From assembly GCA_031292255.1 (NCBI GenBank), contig JARLHN010000044.1, positions 1 through 64,000 of the forward strand: DNA of 64,000 bases. Reading direction: 5' to 3'. Shown one piece after another: positions 15,428 through 23,831 of the stretch. The notes beneath the pieces were generated by a model, which did no database searches, was not told the DNA's origin, and saw only the letters and a program-made list of their open reading frames with translations. Within the stretch, counting starts at the first letter, position 1. The number at the start of each line of letters is the position of its first letter. Made by a program: the position numbers and the translations under genes. The DNA is from Oryzomonas sp. GTDB lineage: Bacteria; Desulfobacterota; Desulfuromonadia; Geobacterales; Pseudopelobacteraceae.

Positions 15428-16573
15428 ATGTTCACACGCCTTTACATCCATATACCCTTCTGCCGCCGCAAATGCCCCTACTGCGCCTTTGTCTCCCAGG
15501 AGCCCTCTGCCGGCGACATGGAAGAGTATGGAGACATCCTGCTGGCGGAGATGGGCCTGGCAGCCCAAGCCTTTAGAGCGGAGAGGCCACTGACGTCGGT
15601 CTATTTCGGCGGCGGCACCCCCTCCTTGCTCGATCCGCGGCAGGTTTCCCGGCTCCTGGAGCAGGCCGCACGCCTGTTCGGCCTGGGGCAGGAAGCCGAA
15701 ATCACCCTGGAGGCCAATCCGGGCACCGTGGACCAAGAGCGATTGGCGACTTTCCGTGCCGCCGGCGTCAACCGCCTCTCCCTGGGGGTGCAATCCTTCC
15801 ACGACCCCATGCTCATAATCTTGGGGCGCATCCACAGCGCAACAGAGGCCAAGGAGGCCTTTCAGGCCGCCCGGTCAGCCGGTTTCGCCAACATCGGCAT
15901 CGACCTGATCCATGCCCTGCCGGGCCAGACCCTCGCCCTGTGGCGCCGCGAGATTGAACAGGCCCTTGCCCTGGCTCCGGAACACATCTCCGTCTATGGG
16001 CTCACCGTGGAGGAAGACACCCCCTTTGCCGCACAATACGGCGACGGCAGCCCGCTGTTGCCCAACGAGGACCTAGGGGCAACCATGTTCGAGGAGGCGG
16101 ACGACCTTTTGACGGCAGCCGGCTACGAGCATTACGAGATCGCCAACTATGCCCTGCCCGGCCGCCGTTCGGACCACAACAGCGGCTACTGGCGCAGGGA
16201 TGGCTACCTGGGGCTGGGGGCCGGGGCCCACACCTTCCTGCGCACGGGGTACGGCACCCGTTTCGGCAACCCGGCCGACCTGGATACCTATGCGCGGGCA
16301 GTGGCCCAGGGCCGCCTTCCCCACCAGGACGAACAGCCCCTTACCCGACAGGATGCCATGGCCGAGTTCATGTTCCTGGGGCTGCGCATGGCGGACGGCA
16401 TTGACGGCAACGGGTTCCGCCGGGAATTCGGGGTCGGCCTGGACGAGACCTTCGGGGAGGAGGTGTCGAAGCTGGCAACCCTGGGGCTGCTTGAAACGGC
16501 CGGCGACAGGGTTTACCTCACCCGGCGCGGCATGCTTCTCTCCAACCAGGTCTTCGCATCCTTTTTGCCGTGA
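15428..16573 (+). CDS. hemW: Radical SAM haem chaperone HemW
   Basis: 381 aa. Radical SAM Cys triad C12, C16, C19 in CRRKCPYC, SAM-binding GGGTPS, and the HemW-type spacing and C-terminal domain. HemW binds haem and is thought to deliver it to target proteins; it lacks the extra N-terminal region of true coproporphyrinogen dehydrogenase HemN and is often misnamed so. The neighbouring genes are NADH dehydrogenase subunits. Confidence 0.93.
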   Translation: MFTRLYIHIPFCRRKCPYCAFVSQEPSAGDMEEYGDILLAEMGLAAQAFRAERPLTSVYFGGGTPSLLDPRQVSRLLEQAARLFGLGQEAEITLEANPGTVDQERLATFRAAGVNRLSLGVQSFHDPMLIILGRIHSATEAKEAFQAARSAGFANIGIDLIHALPGQTLALWRREIEQALALAPEHISVYGLTVEEDTPFAAQYGDGSPLLPNEDLGATMFEEADDLLTAAGYEHYEIANYALPGRRSDHNSGYWRRDGYLGLGAGAHTFLRTGYGTRFGNPADLDTYARAVAQGRLPHQDEQPLTRQDAMAEFMFLGLRMADGIDGNGFRREFGVGLDETFGEEVSKLATLGLLETAGDRVYLTRRGMLLSNQVFASFLP

Positions 16574-16616
16574 TTTCCCCTTGCCACTCCCTGCAAACCA
16601 TTTATAATCTACTCCC

Positions 16617-17090
16617 ATGATCCCCACACAACTCAGACAGGAACTGGAAGAACGCGTGGCCCAGGCCATCACCCCCCGAGAAGCCGCGGTTGACGTGATG
16701 AAGGGGTTGCAAGGCCACTACGGCTGGCTGACCGACGAGGCCGTGGCAGAGGCTGCCCTCATCTTGGGACTGTCCACTCTTCAGGTGGAGGAGTTGGCCA
16801 CCTTCTACGAGATGATCTACCGCCGGCCCGTGGGGCGGGTGGTTGTCCACGTCTGCGACTCCATCTCCTGTTGGGCCATGGGGAGCGAAACGCTTCTGCA
16901 CCACCTGGAACAACACCTGGGGATAGCGGCCGGCGCAACGACCGCCGACAACGCAGTCACCCTGCTCCCCTGCTGCTGCCTGGGCAACTGCGGCAACGGC
17001 CCGGCCCTGATGATCGGCGACCGGCTCTTCGGCCCGGTTTCCCCCGAACAGGCAGCTGCCATCATCGCCGGCCACCGGGAGGATCAATGA
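16617..17090 (+). CDS. nuoE: NADH dehydrogenase subunit E (24-kDa, 2Fe-2S)
   Basis: 157 aa. N-terminal helical part, then a thioredoxin-like [2Fe-2S] domain with the four ligands in CDSISC (C-x4-C) and the CCCLGNCG block. In complex I and related diaphorases it carries the N1a cluster beside NuoF. The stop overlaps the nuoF start by ATGA. No other subunits of the membrane arm are present nearby. Confidence 0.92.
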   Translation: MIPTQLRQELEERVAQAITPREAAVDVMKGLQGHYGWLTDEAVAEAALILGLSTLQVEELATFYEMIYRRPVGRVVVHVCDSISCWAMGSETLLHHLEQHLGIAAGATTADNAVTLLPCCCLGNCGNGPALMIGDRLFGPVSPEQAAAIIAGHREDQ

Positions 17091-18406
17091 ATACTTCGGA
17101 CCTCCTGATTGCTCGATTTCACGGCGCTGCCACCATGGACAGCACGATCCTCTTCAAACATAACCGGCCGGGCCGGGCCGTGACCTTTGATGAATACCTG
17201 GCCAACGGCGGTTTCAAGGCCCTGCGGAAGGCGCTGGCCGGGATGTCGCCCAATGACGTGCAGCAGGCGGTGATCGACTCCGGCCTGCGGGGGCGGGGCG
17301 GGGCAGGCTTCCCCACCGGCAGGAAGTGGTCGTTCGTCCCCCGCAACCTGCCGGGGCCGCGCTACCTGATCTGCAACAGCGACGAGATGGAGCCGGGAAC
17401 CTACAAGGACCGGGTACTGCTGGAGCACAACCCACACCTGCTGGTGGAGGGGATGGCGCTGACCAGCTTTGCACTGGGGGTGGAGCGCGCCTTCATCTTC
17501 ATCCGCCGCGGCTACGAGCAGGCCGCCCTTAACCTGCGCAACGCCATCGCCGAGGCCCATAAGGCCGGGTTTCTGGGCAACGCCATCTGCGGCAGCGGCT
17601 TCTGCCTGGAGCTGGACGTGCACCTTTCGGCCGGCCGCTACATCTGCGGTGAGGAGACCGCCCTGATGAACGCCCTGGAGGGAATCCGGGCCAATCCACG
17701 GGCCAAGCCCCCCTTTCCGGCCGTCAAGGGGCTGTGGGGCCAGCCCACTGTGGTCAACAACGTGGAGACCCTGGCCAACATTCCGGCCATCATCGCCAAC
17801 GGCCCGACCTGGTTCAAAGCCCTGGCCGCCACGCCGGAAGGGTCCGGCACCAAGCTCTTCTGCGTCAGCGGCCATGTGCGCGACCCCATCTGCCTGGAGC
17901 TTCCCATCGGAACCCCCCTGGGCGAGATCATCGACACCCACTGCGGCGGCATGCGTCCCGGCAGCAGCTTCAAGGCCTGCATCCCCGGCGGCGCGTCCAC
18001 CCCCTATTTCACCAAGGAACACTGGGCAGTGGCCATGGACTTCGACCCGGTGGCGAAGGCCGGCTCGCGCCTGGGCACCGGCGGAGTCGTGGTCTTCGAC
18101 CAGACCACCTGCATGGTGGCAGCCACACTCAACCTGGTACGCTTTTTTGCCCGGGAATCCTGCGGCTGGTGCACCCCCTGCCGGGAAGGACTCCCCTTTG
18201 TGCGGCACACCCTGGAGAGGATCGAGGCCGGCCGCGGCGAGGCGTCCGATATCGACATCCTGAAGGAGCACGTGCACAAGCTGAACTACGCCTTCTGCGC
18301 CCTGGCCCCCGGCGCCATGGGACCGGTGGAGGGGCTGCTGCGACTGTTCGAGGACGAGGTGAGGGAGCATATCACGGGGGGAAAGTGCCCTTTGGGAAAA
18401 CATTGA
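17087..18406 (+). CDS. nuoF: NADH dehydrogenase subunit F (FMN, NADH binding)
   Basis: 439 aa from ATG at 17087, coupled to nuoE. GLRGRGGAGFPTG (NADH/FMN binding), CNSDEMEPGTYKDR, ICGEETALMNALEG and the 4Fe-4S motif ESCGWCTPCREG with a distal Cys in NYAFCALAPGA. It oxidises NADH and passes electrons from FMN into the Fe-S chain. It is followed by a 121-bp repeat before nuoG, which separates it from its usual partner by 157 bp. Confidence 0.95.
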   Translation: MNTSDLLIARFHGAATMDSTILFKHNRPGRAVTFDEYLANGGFKALRKALAGMSPNDVQQAVIDSGLRGRGGAGFPTGRKWSFVPRNLPGPRYLICNSDEMEPGTYKDRVLLEHNPHLLVEGMALTSFALGVERAFIFIRRGYEQAALNLRNAIAEAHKAGFLGNAICGSGFCLELDVHLSAGRYICGEETALMNALEGIRANPRAKPPFPAVKGLWGQPTVVNNVETLANIPAIIANGPTWFKALAATPEGSGTKLFCVSGHVRDPICLELPIGTPLGEIIDTHCGGMRPGSSFKACIPGGASTPYFTKEHWAVAMDFDPVAKAGSRLGTGGVVVFDQTTCMVAATLNLVRFFARESCGWCTPCREGLPFVRHTLERIEAGRGEASDIDILKEHVHKLNYAFCALAPGAMGPVEGLLRLFEDEVREHITGGKCPLGKH

Positions 18407-18410
18407 TTTT

Positions 18411-18531
18411 TGCCACAAAGACATAGTTCCTCCTCCCCCGCTGGGGAGGGAATCGCGAGACCGCTTTTGGATTTATTGATTTGTATCCTGTTCATCCGCT
18501 ATAAGAGCAGTTCTCCGTGTCCCTGTGGCAG
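18411..18531. repeat. Dispersed repeat, family A, between nuoF and nuoG
   Basis: Left end TGCCACAAAGACATAG, right end TTCTCCGTGTCCCTGTGGCA, forming an imperfect terminal inverted repeat. The interior holds TCCTCCTCCCCCGCTGGGGAGGG and a family B-like TTTGTATCCTGTTCATCC. It interrupts the nuoEFG run. Confidence 0.75.
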
Positions 18532-18563
18532 ATTTTGATTATCGATTATAAGATTGAGACACC

Positions 18564-20636
18564 ATGCCGAAACTGATTATCGACGACATACCGGTTGAAG
18601 TCCCCGACGGGACCACAGTGCTCGAAGCGGCCCAGTCGGTGGATATCCCCATCCCCCACTTCTGCTGGCATCCCGCCTTGGGCAAGGCCGGCGCCTGCCG
18701 GGTTTGCGCCGTGAAGCTACTGGACGGCCCGGTCAAGGGGGTGCAGATGTCCTGCATGCTGCCGGCCATGGACGGCATGGTGGTCTCCACCACCGACGAC
18801 GAGGCGGTTGCCATGCGCAAGAGCGTCATCGAGTGGCTGATGATCAACCACCCCCACGACTGCCCGGTCTGCGACGAAGGAGGCGAGTGCCAGTTGCAGG
18901 ACTTCACCATCGCGGGGGGCCACGGCATCCGGCGTTACGACGGCAGGAAACGCACCTACCGCAACCAGTACCTGGGGGAGTTCATCGAACACGAGATGAA
19001 CCGCTGCATCCAGTGCTACCGCTGCACCCGATTCTACCAGGAGTACGCCGGCGGAACCGACTTCGGCGCCATGGGGAGGGCCGCCATCGTCTACTTCGGC
19101 CGCCAGGACGACGGGCCGCTGGAATCCCCCTTTTCCGGCAACCTGGTGGACATCTGCCCCACCGGAGTCTTCACCGACAAAACCGCCCGCTTCCGCGCCC
19201 GTTACTGGGACTACGACATGGCCCCTTCGGTCTGCCCTCACTGCTCCCTGGGGTGCAACACCGTCCCTATGGCGCGCTACCGTGAACTGCTCAAAACAAC
19301 GGCCCGCAGGAACGACAGCGTCAACGGCTGGTTCATCTGCGACAAAGGCCGCTTCTCCAACGCCGGCGTCAATGCTCCGGAACGGCCGCGCCAGGCTCTG
19401 GTGGGCGGAAAGCCGGTCAGCCTGGCCGAGGCCCTGGACGCCCTTGCGACGCTCCTGGGAGAGTTTCTGGAGCTGCACGGCCCGGAAAGCCTGGCCATCG
19501 TGGGTTCTCCCCGCATGGACCTGGCTGGAAACATCATGGCGGCCCGTTTGAGGGAGATGCTCGGTGCCGGGACACTCTGCCTGTTCAATGAAACGGACCG
19601 GGCCGAACTGACCGGCAAGGCGGTCTCTCTGCTGACAACGGAAAACAGCTCCTCCCAGGAGGACATGCGCAACGCCGACCTGATCGCCCTTGAGGGGTGC
19701 GATCTCCTGGACGAGGCTCCAATGATGGCCCTGGCCGTGCGCCAGGCATGGCGAAGCGGGGCGCGGGTGTACATGGTGGGGACGCAAAACGAGATACAAT
19801 CAGCCATGGCTCCCCCCTTTACAAAAGGGGGGCCGGGGGGGATTTTGCAGCAGGACCAAACGGCAAATCCCCCTCAATCCCCTTTAGGTCCCAGAGGGTC
19901 CTTTGTCAAAGGGGGACATAATCGAGAGGCAACCGCCCTTCCCTTCGCATTCGAGCAGGTCGCCTCCCTGGCCGACGTGCCGCTGGCAGAGGCCAAGCGC
20001 CCGGTCATTATCTGCGGAGCCAGCCGCACTGGGCTGGAGTCCATAGGAGAGATCCTGTCAGACTCCACTGCCTCCTTTGATAAAGGGGGACTTCAACCGG
20101 CACTGAAACTGGCTTTTATCCTGGACGGCCCAAACGCCTTCGGCTGCGCCGAACTGGCCCGCCGGCACCATGGCGTGGCCCTGTCAACGGCCCTGGCCGA
20201 TGGCCGGATCAAGGGAATCATCTCCTTTGAGGCCGACCTCTCCCACGATCTCCCGCAAGGGATCACCGTGCTCGGCGCTGCAGACTGGCGGCCGACCGGA
20301 CTCATGACGCGGGCCGGGGTGGTCCTCCCCACAACCACCTGGGTGGAGCAGGAGGGCATCTTTGTCAACAACGAGGGGCGCGCCCAGCGCTTCAAAAAGG
20401 TGATGAACCCCGGCCTTCCGATCAAGGGGCTCACCCCGGAGCTACACCCACCACGGGTGCACGGGATAGACGCGCCCGGAGGCGACGTGGCCCCATCCGC
20501 ACGGCTCATTGCCATGCTGATGCAGCGCCTGGGCGAAACCATGGCGGTTGAACCGCTGAGCGGGCCGTGGGAAACACTGAAGGATCTGGATGCCACGGGA
20601 GCCGGCGTCATGATCCACAAGGGAGAACAGGAATGA
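18564..20636 (+). CDS. nuoG: NADH dehydrogenase subunit G, with in-frame repeat insertion
   Basis: 690 aa. N-terminal ferredoxin-like [2Fe-2S] domain (HFCWHP..GACRVC..MSC), His-Cys 4Fe-4S (HPHDCPVCDEGGECQLQD), 4Fe-4S (CIQCYRCTRF) with a later CPTG, and the N7-like CPHCSLGCN before a molybdopterin-oxidoreductase-like domain. Residues 416-452 (PPFTKGG... to FVKGG) are encoded by a palindromic repeat and have no counterpart in the family; residues around 502-508 (SFDKGG) are a second half-copy. The repeat sits in the catalytically inactive C-terminal domain. The C-terminal domain is otherwise intact and the frame is open throughout. Confidence 0.93.
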   Translation: MPKLIIDDIPVEVPDGTTVLEAAQSVDIPIPHFCWHPALGKAGACRVCAVKLLDGPVKGVQMSCMLPAMDGMVVSTTDDEAVAMRKSVIEWLMINHPHDCPVCDEGGECQLQDFTIAGGHGIRRYDGRKRTYRNQYLGEFIEHEMNRCIQCYRCTRFYQEYAGGTDFGAMGRAAIVYFGRQDDGPLESPFSGNLVDICPTGVFTDKTARFRARYWDYDMAPSVCPHCSLGCNTVPMARYRELLKTTARRNDSVNGWFICDKGRFSNAGVNAPERPRQALVGGKPVSLAEALDALATLLGEFLELHGPESLAIVGSPRMDLAGNIMAARLREMLGAGTLCLFNETDRAELTGKAVSLLTTENSSSQEDMRNADLIALEGCDLLDEAPMMALAVRQAWRSGARVYMVGTQNEIQSAMAPPFTKGGPGGILQQDQTANPPQSPLGPRGSFVKGGHNREATALPFAFEQVASLADVPLAEAKRPVIICGASRTGLESIGEILSDSTASFDKGGLQPALKLAFILDGPNAFGCAELARRHHGVALSTALADGRIKGIISFEADLSHDLPQGITVLGAADWRPTGLMTRAGVVLPTTTWVEQEGIFVNNEGRAQRFKKVMNPGLPIKGLTPELHPPRVHGIDAPGGDVAPSARLIAMLMQRLGETMAVEPLSGPWETLKDLDATGAGVMIHKGEQE
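19809..19917 (+). repeat. Palindromic coding repeat (family F) inside nuoG
   Basis: Starts CTCCCCCCTTTACAAAAGGGG and ends CCTTTGTCAAAGGGGGACA, i.e. two inward-facing palindromic ends. Compared with the copy inside the glycerate kinase gene (41608-41698) it carries six extra codons at 19884-19901 (TTAGGTCCCAGAGGGTCC), a module that also occurs alone in intergenic repeats near 5930, 34420, 51090 and 54235. Confidence 0.85.
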
Positions 20637-20908
20637 CGAAGGACTTTCCCCCATTCGCTCCCTGCGGTTTTTGCGGTGAAACCATCCCCCTGTCCGACCG
20701 AAGAAAATATGGCGTCCGCTGGATCATAGCCGGCTTTTTGGCCGGCCTGGCAACCGGCTGGTACTTCGGCTGGGTTGTGGGCGTGATGGACTGGCTGCTG
20801 CTGTTTGCCTTCGGGCTGTACTCTGTCCGGAGAAAGGATCGATACTATTATCGCTGCAAAGAGTGTACGAACGTTATCAGCCCTTATGATGGGGCCCGGA
20901 AGAGCTGA
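20633..20908 (+). CDS. Small zinc-ribbon membrane protein
   Basis: 91 aa from the ATG at 20633 overlapping the nuoG stop (ATGA), so translationally coupled. CGFC near the N-terminus and CKEC near the C-terminus could form a split zinc ribbon around two transmembrane segments (about 30-47 and 50-66, rich in Gly, Trp and Phe). The arrangement is like the zinc-ribbon protein at 6897-7223. A link to the NADH dehydrogenase is suggested only by the overlap; function unknown. Confidence 0.7.
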   Translation: MTKDFPPFAPCGFCGETIPLSDRRKYGVRWIIAGFLAGLATGWYFGWVVGVMDWLLLFAFGLYSVRRKDRYYYRCKECTNVISPYDGARKS

Positions 20909-21022
20909 ACTCCCACCTTCGTCCAAATTTATCAAATTGACCTGTGTGCCGGGGAGCGCTATAGAGTCATAGGGGAGGCCTGTCCCCAATTTCCCTCCAG
21001 AATAAAACAGCGAGGTAACAAA

Positions 21023-22018
21023 ATGGCCAAAATAACAGACGAGTTGGTGGTCCGCGGTAATCATGTCAAAAACAGGATCGTCATGGCTCCGATGGTCACT
21101 TTTTCCTTTCACGGAGATAACGGCTCTTATTATGGCCAACAGCACGTTGACCATTATACCGCACGTGCAAAAGGCGGTGCCGGTCTTATCATCGTGCAGG
21201 CCACCCGAGTCCTCGGCGCTGCAAATGCAGCCGATATGTGGTCGGCCGACAATATCTCGGTTTTACGACAGATTGCCGACAATTGCCATGGGTACGGCGC
21301 GACGATCATGATGCAGCTCGCCTGCGGCGATACGGACATCAATCTGTTATCGGTCGATGAAATTCATACGATGCAGATGGACATGAAACAGGCGGCCATT
21401 ACGGCTTGTGAAATGGGCTTCAACGGCGTTGAATACCATTTTGCCCACGGTTTCACTCTGTGCAAGTTTCTCGATGCATCCTACAACCGGCGGACAGACG
21501 AATATGGGGGCGATGTCGCCAACAGGACAAGGATTCTGACCGAACTGTTGCCGGAAATTCGCAGCAATACCCATGATAGATTCATAGTCGGCGTGCGCAT
21601 GGGCGAGTATGCGCCGGAAAACCGGGACGGCGTCGAAGCAGCCAGGACTTTTGAAAAAGCCGGTATCGATCTCCTGCACATTTCATTCGGCATGAAGCCG
21701 CCGACACATGCGGTTCCCGAAGGTTTCATATGCAGTCCCATGACCTACAGCGGTTGCAAGATCAAAAAGGAAGTCAACATCCCCGTCATAGCAGTCAATG
21801 AGATCCGCACCGGAGAACAGGTCCACTTCCTGATTGAGAACAATTATGTCGATTTTGCGGGCATCGGCAGGGGCATGTTCGCCGACCCGGAATTTGCCGA
21901 TCATGTGATCAAGGGAGACCCCGTGAACAAGTGTTTTGGCTGTAAAGACAACCAGGGGAAGTGCTGGTGGTTTACCGACCATACCCGATGCCCGGCCCGG
22001 AAAGCGGCAGATAAATAG
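21023..22018 (+). CDS. NADH:flavin oxidoreductase, old yellow enzyme family
   Basis: 331 aa, TIM-barrel FMN enzyme: KNRIVMAPM at the N-terminus, HYTARAKGGAGLIIVQ, a FDGVEYHFAHG-like segment (NGVEYHFAHGFTLCKFLDA) with NRRTDEYGGD, and GIGRGMFADPEFA. It lacks the C-terminal Fe-S/FAD domains of 2,4-dienoyl-CoA reductase, but a cluster of Cys at the end (CFGCKDNQGKC..C) is unusual for a short OYE and could bind iron-sulfur or zinc. Catalyses NAD(P)H-dependent reduction of activated alkenes; substrate unknown. Base composition is slightly AT-richer than the neighbours. Confidence 0.85.
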   Translation: MAKITDELVVRGNHVKNRIVMAPMVTFSFHGDNGSYYGQQHVDHYTARAKGGAGLIIVQATRVLGAANAADMWSADNISVLRQIADNCHGYGATIMMQLACGDTDINLLSVDEIHTMQMDMKQAAITACEMGFNGVEYHFAHGFTLCKFLDASYNRRTDEYGGDVANRTRILTELLPEIRSNTHDRFIVGVRMGEYAPENRDGVEAARTFEKAGIDLLHISFGMKPPTHAVPEGFICSPMTYSGCKIKKEVNIPVIAVNEIRTGEQVHFLIENNYVDFAGIGRGMFADPEFADHVIKGDPVNKCFGCKDNQGKCWWFTDHTRCPARKAADK

Positions 22019-22129
22019 ATTGTTTCTTTTTATCTGTAAATAAGGAAAGGACAAAGGGTCGCGTCTGCCTTTTCCACTTTTTGTAGAATGCAGCCTTGAC
22101 CCCGTAGTGCTCCCGAAAAGAGGAAATCA

Positions 22130-22395
22130 ATGCCAACTATTTCAATGTCCTACGGGATCATAATCCGAATGTACTTTGCGCCGGGCGAACATCCGCCCCC
22201 ACATTCCATGTGTACTATAACGAGTATAAGGCATCCGTTGACATTCGCACATGTGAGATAATTGAAGGCGAACTCCCTAATCGGCAGACAAAATTGGCAC
22301 TGGCGTGGGCTGAGTTGCATCAGGAAGAGTTGATGGCAGATTGGCAGCTCGTAATAAACGGCGAGGAACCTTTCAAAATTCAACCTCTTCAATAA
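22130..22395 (+). pseudogene. DUF4160 protein gene with single-base frameshift
   Basis: ATG at 22130 (AGAGGAAA ribosome site) gives MPTISMSYGIIIRMYFAPGE then HPPPH; the expected continuation FHVYYNEYKASVDI is in the next frame from about 22204. Restoring one T in CACATTCCATGTG (the family reads PPHFHVYY) would make a complete 88-aa DUF4160 protein ending at 22395. Either the gene is inactivated or this is a sequencing slip. DUF4160 is usually paired with DUF2442, as here. Confidence 0.8.
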
Positions 22396-22406
22396 GGAGC
22401 GAGAAC

Positions 22407-22652
22407 ATGTATCCTTCCGTGAAAGAAGTTACACCCAGTGACAACTATATCCTTTCGGTTGTTTTCGACAATGGTGAGAAGGGACATCTCGACATGAAGC
22501 CGATACTCGATTTCGGCATATTTCAGCGAATCAGGGACTATGATGCTTTCAAACGGGTTCGAGTATCTTTCGACACCATTGAATGGGATTGCGGGGTTGA
22601 TCTGGACCCGGAATATGTCTATGCGAGATGCATGACGAGTAAGGCAACATAG
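22407..22652 (+). CDS. DUF2442 family protein
   Basis: 81 aa from ATG at 22407 (AAGGAGCGAGAAC upstream). The pattern V.P...Y.L.V.FDNGEKG..D..P.L..G.F..L.D...F..V.V...I.W..G.DL.PE.VY is DUF2442. It follows the DUF4160 gene by 11 bp; the pair occurs widely and has been suggested to be toxin-antitoxin-like, which is not established. With DUF4160 frameshifted the pair may be non-functional. Confidence 0.85.
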   Translation: MYPSVKEVTPSDNYILSVVFDNGEKGHLDMKPILDFGIFQRIRDYDAFKRVRVSFDTIEWDCGVDLDPEYVYARCMTSKAT

Positions 22653-22812
22653 CCGTCAACGGCACAAATCAACGGGGAAAAAGAGAGATGGAGCACTATG
22701 TTGAAAACATCTTGGAAAAACATGTAAAAGCCAGTAATTTCCGGTTAGGTTTTTGCGACAAGTTAAAATCCCCCTCATCCGCATCACCACTCACATCGCA
22801 AAGCGAGGCACA

Positions 22813-23196
22813 ATGAAAACCGCAATACTGCTGATGGCTCACGGCAGCCGCATCCCCCAGGCAAACGACGCCGCCCGCGAGGTGGCAAAGATGGTTCAGG
22901 AGATGACCGGCTTCGAGATCGTGGAGGTCTCGTTCCGTGAGATGCACGAACCGAACATCCAGCACGGCATCGACACCTGCGTAGACCAGGGCGCCGAGCG
23001 CATCCTGCTGATGCCCTATTTCCTCTTCATGGGTGCCCATGTGCTCCACGACCTGCCCGAGGAGATCGAGACAGCCCAGAAACGCCACCCCGGCCTGGCC
23101 TTGGAGATGGGGGCCCACCTGGGGGTGCACCGCAAGCTGGCAGAGGTGGAAAGCGAGCGGATCAACGAGGCGCTGGACTCTTTGGGGTGGCGCTGA
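22813..23196 (+). CDS. cbiX: Sirohydrochlorin chelatase, small CbiX type
   Basis: 127 aa from ATG at 22813 (GCGAGGCAC upstream; an earlier in-frame start at 22753 is not supported). LLMAHGSR with the metal-binding His and the second conserved HVLHDLPEE fit the short CbiX that works as a dimer and inserts cobalt (or nickel/iron) into sirohydrochlorin, early in anaerobic cobalamin synthesis. Its stop overlaps the start of cbiC (TGATG). Confidence 0.9.
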   Translation: MKTAILLMAHGSRIPQANDAAREVAKMVQEMTGFEIVEVSFREMHEPNIQHGIDTCVDQGAERILLMPYFLFMGAHVLHDLPEEIETAQKRHPGLALEMGAHLGVHRKLAEVESERINEALDSLGWR

Positions 23197-23831
23197 TGGA
23201 CTCCCTGACCATGAAACCGGAGCAGATCGAGGCTGAATCATTCCGCATCATCGACAAGGAGGCCGGGGACCACGGCTGGCCCGAGGCCGAGTGGCAGGTG
23301 GTGCGCCGCAGCATCCACACCAGCGCCGATTTCGAGTATGCAGGCTCCATGGTGTTTTCCGACGGGGCGGTGGAAAAGGCGGTGGCAGCCATCAAAAGCG
23401 GCAGCGCTATCGTCACCGACACCAACATGGCCCTGTCCGGCATCGGCAAGGAACGCCTGGCCCCATTCGGCTGCCGGGCCGTCTGTCATGTGGCAGACCC
23501 GGATGTGGCCGAGTCGGCCCGTAGCTATGGGATCACCCGCTCCATTGCGGCCATGCGCAAGGCTGTGGCCTCCCCGGACAACCGCATCTTTGTCATCGGC
23601 AATGCCCCCACGGCCCTGTTCGAACTGCTGCGGCTCGTCCGGGAGGGCGCGGCGCAACCGGCCCTGATTATCGGGCTGCCGGTCGGCTTCGTAGGTGCCG
23701 AGGAGAGCAAGAACGCCTTGGCGGCCACGGACGGCTCCATCCCCTTCATTACCAACATAGGGCGCAAGGGTGGTTCCAACGTGGCGGCGGCGGTGGTGAA
23801 CGCCCTGACGATCATTGCCGCCAGATCATAG
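23196..23831 (+). CDS. cbiC: Precorrin-8X methylmutase (cobalt-precorrin-8)
   Basis: 211 aa, CbiC/CobH family: contains VVRRSIHTSADFEY with the catalytic His and the DTNMALSGI and GLPVGFVGAEESK blocks. Moves the C-11 methyl group to C-12 to form cobyrinate. It overlaps cbiX by one base and abuts cbiD, giving an evident operon. Confidence 0.93.
   Translation: MDSLTMKPEQIEAESFRIIDKEAGDHGWPEAEWQVVRRSIHTSADFEYAGSMVFSDGAVEKAVAAIKSGSAIVTDTNMALSGIGKERLAPFGCRAVCHVADPDVAESARSYGITRSIAAMRKAVASPDNRIFVIGNAPTALFELLRLVREGAAQPALIIGLPVGFVGAEESKNALAATDGSIPFITNIGRKGGSNVAAAVVNALTIIAARS

Noticed and set aside
22653-22812. Possible cobalamin riboswitch before cbiX
   Set aside because: No recognisable B12-box or matching stems were found.
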